Made by a program: the position numbers and the translations under genes
Source of the DNA: AC-56 sp963702195
GTDB lineage: Bacteria; Actinomycetota; Thermoleophilia; Solirubrobacterales; 70-9
Direction: 5' to 3'
Length of the DNA: 64,000 bases
NCBI GenBank assembly: GCA_963702195.1
Contig: OY969725.1
Location: 1,922,001-1,986,000 of the forward strand
Notes under the pieces: model-generated
Seen by the model: only the letters and a program-made list of their open reading frames with translations
The model's database searches: none
Told to the model about the DNA's origin: nothing
Part shown: piece after piece, positions 48,868-56,150 of the stretch
How the letters are laid out: every line of letters begins with the position of its first letter
Position numbering within the stretch: position 1 is the first letter of the stretch

Positions 48868-49667
48868 TCCGGGATTTTCTCGGCTGGGGTGAAGCCGAGT
48901 TGGTCTCCGGTGAAGATGCGAACCACGTGCAGCGTGTCGCGGCGGAGCTTCAGGTCCACGCGCTCGATCCGCCATGGGCCGTCGATCGTCTTGCCGGCCA
49001 TCATCGCGTGCATCTGGACCAGCACCGGGCGTCCGTCGGGTCGCATCCGGCAGGCCACAGGGTTCGTGTCGCTCGCGTCGAAGTTACCGCCCACGATCGC
49101 CGGGCCGGGCTGCATATGGGCGCGCGCCGCCTGCTTGGGCGCGATCCGGAGCGAGTGGATGTCGTGTCTCCTGACCCGAAACAGCCCGACCGTTTGAATC
49201 ACCGCACCGGGACCCTCTGCGACGGCGAGCTCGCTGCGCCCGTCACCATTCAGGTCGGTGGCGGCAAAGAGCTCGCCCCGGGTGAACTCGCAGGGGCCGG
49301 TGGCGCAGCGGGTGAGCCTGTGCTCGACGTAACCTCCCGATCCGAAGCTCACGCGGACGTGGTAGCGGGGATGGTGGGAGGCCAGGGCGTGTTCCCCGCA
49401 GCCCGTCCCGGCCGGCACTAGTGCGACAAGTCTCGCCGCGTCGGCGGTGCCGCCGCCGTCGAAGTCGCCCCTCGTCCTCGCCAAGACGCAGCTCCTCCTG
49501 GGCGACTCCGCGGCGGATTGGGTCCCCGTCGCGGTCGAGGACCCCACCTGGGTGCGTTGGCCGACAGCCGACGTTTTGCCGCCTGAGGTCGCACCGGCGC
49601 CGCCGTTGCCTCCGCAGCCCGCGAGCGCCACAGCAGCGGCGACCGGGCGGACCACCATGTGCCTCAT
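48849..49667 (-). CDS. lipoprotein with FG-GAP/EF-hand-like repeat
   Basis: 272 residues. The lipobox is AVALAGC at about residue 18. A Gly/Ser/Thr-rich linker follows, then a domain with DFDGGGTADAARLV and DLNGDGRSELAVAEG, calcium-loop-like motifs of FG-GAP repeats. Exposed on the outer face of the membrane. Starts at 49667 or 49658 are both possible. Cargo of element 1. Confidence 0.68.
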   Translation of the reverse strand: MRHMVVRPVAAAVALAGCGGNGGAGATSGGKTSAVGQRTQVGSSTATGTQSAAESPRRSCVLARTRGDFDGGGTADAARLVALVPAGTGCGEHALASHHPRYHVRVSFGSGGYVEHRLTRCATGPCEFTRGELFAATDLNGDGRSELAVAEGPGAVIQTVGLFRVRRHDIHSLRIAPKQAARAHMQPGPAIVGGNFDASDTNPVACRMRPDGRPVLVQMHAMMAGKTIDGPWRIERVDLKLRRDTLHVVRIFTGDQLGFTPAEKIPEIAERP

Positions 49668-49785
49668 CGCGCCAACGAGCATACGCCCGCTATCGCACCG
49701 CTAATCCCAGGGAGTGCGGCAGCCTCCCTCGATCGTTCCCAGCTCGGAGACCGCCCGTCAACTCCAACGGCCTCCCCTCGCACAC

Positions 49786-49934
49786 AGTTGCAATTGAAAA
49801 TCGCGCGACGGAAGTTGGACGCTCGCGGCCCTTTCGCGACAAGGAAGTAGAGACCACAACGTCCCGTGAGTAGAGCCGAAATCTTGGACGTTTTCGGCCT
49901 GACTTCTACTTAATAGATAGAGGGCCCGATCGTG
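49786..49934 (+). promoter_or_regulatory. conserved control region of element 1
   Basis: About 150 bases that are roughly 90% identical to the complement of 63708-63858 in element 2. It contains GCCGAAA/TTTCGGC arms (49875-49898), TTGGAC and TACTTA boxes 17 bases apart (49884-49912) and a CTTTCGCGACAAGG segment. It reads toward the helix-turn-helix gene. Likely a promoter/operator, possibly also the site where element proteins or the replication machinery act. Confidence 0.7.
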
Positions 49935-50423
49935 ATGGCCGAAGACGCCAATACCCAGCTCGCTCTCCCCGGGCTCTCGCTCGGGAGCGAGCGGCGGGCG
50001 CCGGACAACCGGCGCACCGGTCAGGGCAAGCCTGTCCCGAGCACCCCAACGGCGACATCCGACGCGCGCCAACCCCGGACCGAGCCATACGTCGACGGCG
50101 AGGCTCGCCTTGCCGATCGAATCGCGGATCGGGTCGCGAGTCAGCTTGGTGATCAACCGGACCGGAGCTCGGGGCAGCTGATCGACGCCGCGGAGGTGGC
50201 CCGGGTCCTGGGGTGCGCGCGCGGCTGGGTGTACGAGCACAAGGCGGAGCTCGGCGTCGTGCGGCTCGGCGGCGGCGAGAGGCCGCGCCTGCGTTTCGAT
50301 CGGCGGAGGGTGAGTCAGTTCGCCGCTGCGCCGATATCCAGTCGGCCGGCGCCGCGACGTAGGCGGCGTTTGCGCTCGCGGGGTCGAGCGCCGCTGCTCG
50401 AGATCAAGGGTCAGGCGCCATGA
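49935..50423 (+). CDS. excisionase-like helix-turn-helix protein with N-terminal QLALP motif
   Basis: 162 residues. Residues 7-13 read TQLALPG, similar to the sliding-clamp motif of Hda. A Pro/Arg-rich linker follows, then a helix-turn-helix of the Xis/MerR type (LIDAAEVARVLGCARGWVYE) and a strongly basic end (RRRRRLRSRGR). The first 14 codons and the whole upstream region match element 2, although the rest does not. GTG three bases earlier is an alternative start. Confidence 0.72.
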   Translation: MAEDANTQLALPGLSLGSERRAPDNRRTGQGKPVPSTPTATSDARQPRTEPYVDGEARLADRIADRVASQLGDQPDRSSGQLIDAAEVARVLGCARGWVYEHKAELGVVRLGGGERPRLRFDRRRVSQFAAAPISSRPAPRRRRRLRSRGRAPLLEIKGQAP

Positions 50424-50614
50424 GTCGGTGCCCGATCTGTCACGGCTCGCTCGCCGGACGTCGCGCGGACGCCGTCTACTGCGGCGCGCCGTGTCGCGCT
50501 GAGGCTTCGCGTCGGCGCCGCCTCGGGGCAGGACGTGCCGTCGATGGGTATCGGGACCTAACGAGCTACGGCGCCCGCCAGAGGCGCACAAATCTCCAGT
50601 CGGGGGAGAGTTAA
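50420..50614 (+). CDS. small zinc-finger-like protein
   Basis: 64 residues with C-P-I-C and YCGAPCRAE, a four-Cys module of the pattern C-x2-C then D-x2-Y-C-x3-C-R. The same module occurs twice in the element 2 protein at 63135-63707. ATGA overlap with the gene before. Probably a DNA-binding or structural accessory of the element. Confidence 0.65.
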   Translation: MSRCPICHGSLAGRRADAVYCGAPCRAEASRRRRLGAGRAVDGYRDLTSYGARQRRTNLQSGES

Positions 50615-50654
50615 GGTGGCCTGTGTCCTCAATAGCAATCAAAGGGCTCTAGCG

Positions 50655-51980
50655 ATGACGCGACATGCTTCCGGCCAGGTGATCGAGCGAAAGACGAAAC
50701 GCGGCACCGTGTTCGCACTTCGCTTCCGGGTGGGCGGGTCCCGCCGCTACGAGACGCTGGGTACCTCCGCGGACGGCTGGAACCGCCGGCGCGCCGAGGA
50801 CGAGCTCGCGGCCGTCAAGGCGGCGATCCGGGCGGGAACGTGGCGACCGCGGGAGCCCGAAGCAACCGCGCTCGAGGAGGAGCCGACGTTCCATGAGTTC
50901 GCAAGCGAGTGGATCGAGGGAAAGCGCCATGAGCTGCGGCCGAACACGGTCCAGGATTACGAGTGGGCCCTCTGCTCTCACCTCCTCCCCCACTTCGCGC
51001 GCCTTCGCCTCAGCGAGATAACCATCGAGGAGGTCGACCGCTACAAGCGCTTCAAGGCGCGGGAGGGTCGGCTCTCGCCGGTGATGATCAACAAGACGCT
51101 CACCCGGCTTGCCCAGGTCCTCGAGGACGCGCTCGAGTACGGCTACATCGAGCGTAATCCCGCGCGCGGCCGCCGGCGCCGGCTGAAGGTCGACCACCCA
51201 CGGCCGATCTACATCGACACCGCGTCACACATCGCGGTCCTGCTGGAAGCCGCCTCCGATCGGGACGACCGCTCGACGGCGAGAACGTCGGGGCGTCGGG
51301 CACTGGTGGCTGCGCTCGTGTTCGCTGGGTTGCGTGTCAGCGAGGCCTGCGCGCTGCGGTGGCGCGACGTCGACCTCGGCTCGGGACGGATCACCGTGCG
51401 AGCGTCAAAGACCGCCGCCGGCGTGCGGCAGGTCAACATCCTCCCGGTCCTGCGGGACGAGCTCGCGCGATATCGGCCGGCAGATGCCGACCCGGACGCG
51501 CTCGTGTTCACGACCGCGCGCGGCGCACCACGTGATAAGGACAATGTCGCGCGACGCGTGATGACGCCGAGTGTGAAGCGCGCGGACGAGCTGTTGGCGG
51601 AGCGCGATGAGGCCCCCCTCCCTCCCGGGATCACCGCTCACAAGCTGCGTCACACCTTCGCCTCGCTGCTGGCGGCATGCGGTGAGGATCCCGCCTACGT
51701 CATGCACCAGCTCGGCCACGCCGATCCCCGCTTCACCCTGCGCGTCTACACGCACCTGATGAGCCGTCGCGACGGCGAGCGCGAGCGCCTGCGGGCGCTC
51801 GTTGAGGGCGTCGAATGGGCACTAACGGGCACTAACGCCGACGCCACGACACAGGAGCCGCCTCCGGAACTCGGCCCCGAAACGACGGAATCCCCCGCGG
51901 TGCAGGGGATTCCGGAGGTGGGCGCTACTGGGCTCGAACCAGTGACCTCCAGCTTGTCGAGCTGGCGCTCTCCCAACTGA
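50655..51980 (+). CDS. tyrosine integrase of element 1
   Basis: 441 residues. An SAM-like core-binding domain (about 75-170) precedes the catalytic domain with Arg227 (GLRVSEACALRW), His329 and Arg332 (HKLRHTFASLL), His355 (LGHADPRF) and Tyr366. The final 20 residues are encoded by the att/tRNA sequence (ATGLEPVTSSLSS), as is common for integrases next to their tRNA target. ATG 50655 was preferred to GTG 50616. Confidence 0.95.
   Translation: MTRHASGQVIERKTKRGTVFALRFRVGGSRRYETLGTSADGWNRRRAEDELAAVKAAIRAGTWRPREPEATALEEEPTFHEFASEWIEGKRHELRPNTVQDYEWALCSHLLPHFARLRLSEITIEEVDRYKRFKAREGRLSPVMINKTLTRLAQVLEDALEYGYIERNPARGRRRRLKVDHPRPIYIDTASHIAVLLEAASDRDDRSTARTSGRRALVAALVFAGLRVSEACALRWRDVDLGSGRITVRASKTAAGVRQVNILPVLRDELARYRPADADPDALVFTTARGAPRDKDNVARRVMTPSVKRADELLAERDEAPLPPGITAHKLRHTFASLLAACGEDPAYVMHQLGHADPRFTLRVYTHLMSRRDGERERLRALVEGVEWALTGTNADATTQEPPPELGPETTESPAVQGIPEVGATGLEPVTSSLSSWRSPN
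51817..51836. repeat. tandem GGGCACTAAC near attR
   Basis: Two direct copies of GGGCACTAAC inside the 3' end of the integrase gene, about 80 bp from attR. The GGGCACT part matches the inverted repeat near attL; candidate integrase arm sites. Confidence 0.4.
51918..51961. repeat. attR of element 1
   Basis: Identical to 44959-45002. It forms the 3' part of the intact tRNA-Val gene. Confidence 0.9.
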
Positions 51981-51991
51981 GCTAAGCGCCC
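51919..51991 (-). tRNA. tRNA-Val (anticodon GAC)
   Basis: 73 bases fold into a cloverleaf: acceptor GGGCGCT/AGCGCCC, D arm GCTC/GAGC, anticodon stem CCAGC/GCTGG with loop TCGACAA, T arm ACTGG/CCAGT with TTCGAGC. GAC lies at positions 34-36. Base 33 is C where U is almost always found. CC of the CCA end is partly encoded. The target of element 1. Confidence 0.9.
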
Positions 51992-52028
51992 GAAGGACCC
52001 ACGAGTTTATCCGCCGGCCGCGGCCCGA

Positions 52029-53393
52029 TCAGTCGGCCGTGAGCGATAGGGCGTGGTTCGCGACGATCATCCCGTCCGGGTCCCAGCGCCGCTTGACCTC
52101 GCCCAGCCGGGCGCAGGTCTCCGGCGGCAAGAGCGCGTCGACGTCGCACGGGCGCTCGGCGAAGTTGAAGTAGCCGCCCTCGGCCGCCCAGGGCTCCATC
52201 GTCTCGTGGAGCCCGTCCAAAGAGGCCTCGATCGCCTTGCCGAGCTCCGGCGTCATCGGCATGCCGATCCCGAACATCGCGAAGGCGGCGTCGAGCGACG
52301 AGAGCGCCCCGCCGTTCTCCGCGGGCCTGGCCACGGCGCCACCGAGCTGGCGAAACTCCGCAAGCAGCAGCGGCGAGCCGGCATCGGGGCCGGCCGCGCC
52401 AACGAACGCGTCGATCGCGTCGTCCGGCAGCTCCGAGAGGAGCCGGTGGTGACCCAGCCCGGGGACCGGCGGCTCGGGGTCCATGTGGATCCTCGAGAGG
52501 CCCTCCGCCGGAATCTGGCCGAAGGTGTCCACGATCGGATCGCCCAGCTCTCGCAGCGGGCCGATCGTCGCCTCGCCCTCCTCCTTGCCTCCGATGCACG
52601 CGGCGTCGAAGGTCAAGAGCGGCCGATCGCGCAGCGGCTCCGGCACGTCGGGAATCGGCGGCGGTCTCAGGAACCGGCCGACCGAGGTCACGTCGTCGGA
52701 GACCGAGGTGGCCCAGTCGCGCCAGGCGCGAAGGGCATCGGCACCGAGCTCCGCGGGGAAGATCAGCATGCCGGCGTAGAGCTCGGATATCGGAAGCAGG
52801 TCGACGTGCAGACCGGTGACGATCGCGTAGCCGCCGCCACCTCCGCGCAGCGCCCAGAACAGATCTGGCTCGCTGTCGAAGTCGACCCGCCGCTGCTCGC
52901 CGTCGGCGGTCACGACGTCGATCGCGTTGACGCGGTTGCACGCGAAGCCGTACCGGCGAGCGAGCCAGCTCAGCCCGCCGCCGAGCGTGTAGCCCACGAT
53001 CCCGACGTTTGGGGAGGACCCGGGCATCGAGCACATGCCGTGGGCCTGCGCCGCCGAAGCGAGCTCCTCGCCCAGCACGCCGGCGCCGATCGTGGCCGTC
53101 TGCGAGGCGGCGTCGACCTCGACGTCGCGCATGCGCTCGGTCTTCAGGAGGATCGTGTCGTCGAGGGGCCCGAGGGCGAGGGCACCGTGGCCGGTTCCCT
53201 GGCCCGCGACCTTCAAGTCGTTCTGGCCCGCGAACGTCACCACCTTCGCGACGTCGTCCGCGCTCTCCGCGAAGCCGACCGCAACGGGGGATTGATCGGC
53301 CGCGAGGTTCCAGGCCGCCCGGGCCGCGTCCCAGTCGGAGTCGCCCGGGGTCGCGACACGGCCTGCAATCGAGAGCTCGCTGAATCCGTTCAT
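52029..53393 (-). CDS. BBE-like FAD-binding oxidoreductase
   Basis: 454 residues. FAD-binding type 4 domain with GQGTGHGALALG, where the His is the likely 8-alpha covalent FAD site, IGAGVLGEELA, and GIVGYTLGGGLSWLARRYG. The C-terminal YFNFAERPCD matches the berberine-bridge end. Substrates of bacterial members are varied (sugars, polyketides). It lies just beyond attR in the backbone and shares a strand with the epimerase gene. Confidence 0.85.
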   Translation of the reverse strand: MNGFSELSIAGRVATPGDSDWDAARAAWNLAADQSPVAVGFAESADDVAKVVTFAGQNDLKVAGQGTGHGALALGPLDDTILLKTERMRDVEVDAASQTATIGAGVLGEELASAAQAHGMCSMPGSSPNVGIVGYTLGGGLSWLARRYGFACNRVNAIDVVTADGEQRRVDFDSEPDLFWALRGGGGGYAIVTGLHVDLLPISELYAGMLIFPAELGADALRAWRDWATSVSDDVTSVGRFLRPPPIPDVPEPLRDRPLLTFDAACIGGKEEGEATIGPLRELGDPIVDTFGQIPAEGLSRIHMDPEPPVPGLGHHRLLSELPDDAIDAFVGAAGPDAGSPLLLAEFRQLGGAVARPAENGGALSSLDAAFAMFGIGMPMTPELGKAIEASLDGLHETMEPWAAEGGYFNFAERPCDVDALLPPETCARLGEVKRRWDPDGMIVANHALSLTAD

Positions 53394-53450
53394 CGAGCGA
53401 TGATCCTAAAAGCAATCCGGACGGGCCTGTTGTCAGCCGGTGAACTGCGC

Positions 53451-54443
53451 TCAGGCGACCGCGGGCGGCGCGGGGCTCGACACCGGGGGCGTGGCGACGA
53501 GCCCCTTCGCGTACATGGTCTCGACGAACGCCTCGCGGGTCGTGGCCGTGGGCTGCCAGCCGATCTCTCGCTTCAGCTTGGCGTTCGAGACGACCCACGG
53601 ATAGCGGATGAAGTTGAGGTTCCCGGGCGGCGACTCGACCCGCGGCGCGTGGAGGGCCCAGGCCGCCGCGTAGATGCGGCGCATCGCCTTCATCGACATG
53701 ACACGCGTCCTGAGGCCGATCATCTCGGCCGACTCCTTCCACGTGATCGTCCCGTCCCCGGCCACGTTGAAGGCCCCGCCCGCCCCCGCGTCGAGCAGGC
53801 TCATGATCGCGCCGACAAGGTCGTCCTCGTGCACGAGCTGGAACTCCTCGTCCACCCCGTCAAGGATCGGGAGGAAGGCCGAGCTCTGCCAGGTGCGGGA
53901 GATGTAGTTGTCGACGTTGGGGCCGAACACGATGCACGGCCTGACGATCGTCATCACGCGATCGGGGTTCTGGAGCGCCCAGAGCTGGCACGCGCGATCG
54001 GCATCCGCCTTGTGGCGGGCGTAGGAGAAGTCGGGCTGCCCCCGGACCGGCCAGTCCTCGGCGATGGGCTTGGGATTGTCGGGGAAGGCGCCGTACGCTG
54101 TGGCCGACGACGTCACCAGGGCCTGCTGCGTTCCCGCCTCCGCGGCAGCCCGAAGCACCGCCGCCGTCCCGTTGACGTCGATGTCGTACATCCGAGCCTC
54201 GTCGCGGATCGGGTTGAGGACGAACGCCAGGTGGACCAGTGCGTCCGGTCGCTCGCGCTCGAGCAGGCCGCGGACCGACCCCGCGTCGCGCACGTCCGCT
54301 CGCACGAACGTGGTCTTCTCCTGCAGGCGCTCAGGTGGACGGACGTCCAGGTCGACGATGCTCTCGACGTCGTCGCGCGCCGCCAGGATCTCCGTCAGCC
54401 GGGAGCCGATGTATCCCGAGCCGCCGGTGATCACGTACCGCAC
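53451..54443 (-). CDS. NAD-dependent epimerase/dehydratase family protein
   Basis: 330 residues. TGGSGYIGSRLTEIL binds NAD at residues 6-20. Catalytic residues are in SSATAYGAF and SYARHKADADRA (Tyr-x3-Lys). Resembles extended SDRs acting on nucleotide sugars or steroids; no specific substrate can be assigned. Confidence 0.82.
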   Translation of the reverse strand: MRYVITGGSGYIGSRLTEILAARDDVESIVDLDVRPPERLQEKTTFVRADVRDAGSVRGLLERERPDALVHLAFVLNPIRDEARMYDIDVNGTAAVLRAAAEAGTQQALVTSSATAYGAFPDNPKPIAEDWPVRGQPDFSYARHKADADRACQLWALQNPDRVMTIVRPCIVFGPNVDNYISRTWQSSAFLPILDGVDEEFQLVHEDDLVGAIMSLLDAGAGGAFNVAGDGTITWKESAEMIGLRTRVMSMKAMRRIYAAAWALHAPRVESPPGNLNFIRYPWVVSNAKLKREIGWQPTATTREAFVETMYAKGLVATPPVSSPAPPAVA

Positions 54444-54596
54444 GGCCGCATCCTAGTTCCCCGCAGGAATCGTTGCGAGCGAACGCTCACAATTGTCCGG
54501 TTCGCACGAGCGCCCCCACCCACTTGCTCCCATTCGGAGAAAGCCCAGCAAAGTGCGTTAAATCCGGGCGCACGCAGTTTCCGAGGAGTAGCGCAA

Positions 54597-54740
54597 CCTT
54601 TCGCGAAAGGAGGTGTTAAGTTAGTGCAAGCCGACGTCGATAGGTGATTGGCGAAGACTTAAGGACCGACGGGCCAGCGGCCGCATCGCTGGCGGCACGT
54701 CCTTCGGAAACAAAGGGCCCCTCAATGGGGCCCTTTTCCG
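54597..54740 (+). ncRNA. candidate small RNA with hairpins and terminator
   Basis: The 310-bp gap between the epimerase and the NfeD-like gene has, in order, a perfect palindrome CCTTTCGCGAAAGG (54597-54610), AAGGAGG with a TAAGTT box, a nested hairpin (AAGGAC/GTCCTT enclosing GCCAGCG/CGCTGGC, 54661-54704) and a terminator. The layout suggests a transcript of about 110 bases reading rightward. A 7-codon frame (GTG 54623) follows the AAGGAGG, so a tiny peptide is an alternative. The remaining left part (54444-54596) shows nothing else. Confidence 0.4.
54712..54737. terminator. strong hairpin terminator
   Basis: AAAGGGCCCC/GGGGCCCTTT, loop TCAAT, followed by T residues on the plus strand and TTTGTTT on the minus strand; likely active both ways, ending the NfeD-like gene transcript on the minus strand. 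Confidence 0.75.
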
Positions 54741-54753
54741 TGCCTCGACTCGA

Positions 54754-55074
54754 CTAGCCGTCGCGCTCGACGTCGAGCGTGAGGCCGTGAACTGCCGTGA
54801 TCCGAACCGATTCGCCCTCGGCGATCGGATCACTCGCCCGTGCGTTCCAGACCTCGCCCTGAAACCGGACCCGTCCCACCGGGGCGCACTCGTCGATCAC
54901 GGTCGCCGTCTGCCCGACGATCGTCTCCGGCCCGCTCCGCAGCCGGTACCGGCGCAGGAAGCGTATCCAGAAGAAGTACTCGAGAATCTCGAGGCAGAGC
55001 GCGGCCACCAGCGCGACCAGCCCCCATGGCGTGCCGAAGAGGATCAGGGCGATGAGCCCGAGGATTAGGAGCAT
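54754..55074 (-). CDS. NfeD-like membrane protein
   Basis: 106 residues: two hydrophobic segments at 1-40 and an OB-fold-like C-terminal part (VGQTATVIDECAPVGRVRFQ, GEVWNARA) as in NfeD proteins, which usually partner stomatin/SPFH proteins in membrane-quality control. No SPFH gene is adjacent; instead a coiled-coil protein gene lies 11 bp upstream. Confidence 0.82.
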   Translation of the reverse strand: MLLILGLIALILFGTPWGLVALVAALCLEILEYFFWIRFLRRYRLRSGPETIVGQTATVIDECAPVGRVRFQGEVWNARASDPIAEGESVRITAVHGLTLDVERDG

Positions 55075-55085
55075 CCGATCGGCGC

Positions 55086-56114
55086 CTAGTTGGAGCTCGC
55101 GCCCGGATCGATGCGATCGAGGAGGCGCCGCTCGGCTTCGGTGATCCGCTGGGCGGCGTCGGCCTCGGTCCTCGTGGCCGCCGCCAGCCTCCCCTCCCAG
55201 TCCGCCGCGCGCTCGGCGGCCTCGCCCAGCTCTGCGATGCGCTTGGCGGCGCTCCCGGCGCGTTCGGAGACCTCGAGCACACGCTGCTCGGCCTGCTCGA
55301 CCCCCGCGATCGCAACCTCGAGCCTCCCGGTGGCGTCGGCGATCAGCGACGCGGTGGCATCGGCGCGGTCCTCGGCGGCCGACAACCGGTCCCCGGTTGT
55401 CTCGAGGCGCCGGTCGAGCTCGTCCGCAGCATCGACCGCGCTCGTCACGCGCTCGTCGATCTGCGCGAGCAGGTTCTCGGTCTCCGCGCGAACGGCCTCG
55501 ATCTCGGCCATCCGCAGCTCCGCCTGGCGTTCCAGGCGGTCGAGCGCACCCTTCATCCGCTTGGAGGTCTCCTCGCGCACCAGCTTCAGCTCCTGACGGC
55601 GCGCTCGGACCGTGAGCTTCTGGGCAGCGGCCTCGATCTGCGCCGCGGCCTTGGTGGCCGACCCGTCCGCTCGGGCAGCCGCCGCCTCGGCCTCCCGCAC
55701 AGCCTCGGCCCGGACCTTCCTGATCGTCGCCAGCGGGGTCTCCGCCGCCTCCCTCACCCGCGCGATCTCGTCCGCAACCTGAGCGTCGCCCTGAACACGG
55801 ACCTCGGCCACCGCACCCTCCAAGCGCTCGGCCACGTTCAACTCGAGCCGCTCCTCGGTCTCGCGAACGCGCTCCTCGGTCTTCGCCAGGTCGTGCTCGA
55901 CCTGGGCGTAGAGCTCGTCACCCGCCTGCTTCAGGACCTGGGCCAGGCGACCCTCGAACTCCTCGATCGCCGTGTCCAGCCACTCGGACTCGGCCGAGGC
56001 CATCCGCTCCTCCGGCGGCGGCTCGGTCGGCGGCGGCTCAGGGGTTGGCGGCGAGCGGTGACCGAAGGCCCTCGCAAACAGACCGCGACGTGGTCGTTGA
56101 GTCTCGTCCTCCAC
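55086..56114 (-). CDS. long coiled-coil protein
   Basis: 342 residues. Pro/Glu-rich N terminus (PPTPEPPPTEPPPEE), then nearly continuous Ala/Glu/Arg-rich coiled coil from about 45 to 335. No membrane segment or catalytic motif. Probably structural or scaffolding; the closely spaced NfeD-like gene suggests a membrane-linked role. Confidence 0.7.
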   Translation of the reverse strand: MEDETQRPRRGLFARAFGHRSPPTPEPPPTEPPPEERMASAESEWLDTAIEEFEGRLAQVLKQAGDELYAQVEHDLAKTEERVRETEERLELNVAERLEGAVAEVRVQGDAQVADEIARVREAAETPLATIRKVRAEAVREAEAAAARADGSATKAAAQIEAAAQKLTVRARRQELKLVREETSKRMKGALDRLERQAELRMAEIEAVRAETENLLAQIDERVTSAVDAADELDRRLETTGDRLSAAEDRADATASLIADATGRLEVAIAGVEQAEQRVLEVSERAGSAAKRIAELGEAAERAADWEGRLAAATRTEADAAQRITEAERRLLDRIDPGASSN

Positions 56115-56150
56115 GCCTAGATGGTCCTACACCGGGCGGTCGCCCGCCGG

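Larger units (their letters stand above)
44959..51961. mobile_element. integrative element 1 in tRNA-Val
   Basis: A 7-kb island bounded by a perfect 44-bp direct repeat of the 3' part of tRNA-Val. The tyrosine integrase lies at the right end, reading into the intact tRNA. Contents from the left: toxin-antitoxin pair, a broken DNA-binding gene, an uninformative stretch, an ECF sigma/anti-sigma pair, a secreted inhibitor-like protein, a lipoprotein, a control region, two small DNA-binding-type proteins and the integrase. No conjugation or capsid genes are seen, so transfer probably depends on a helper. Confidence 0.85.
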
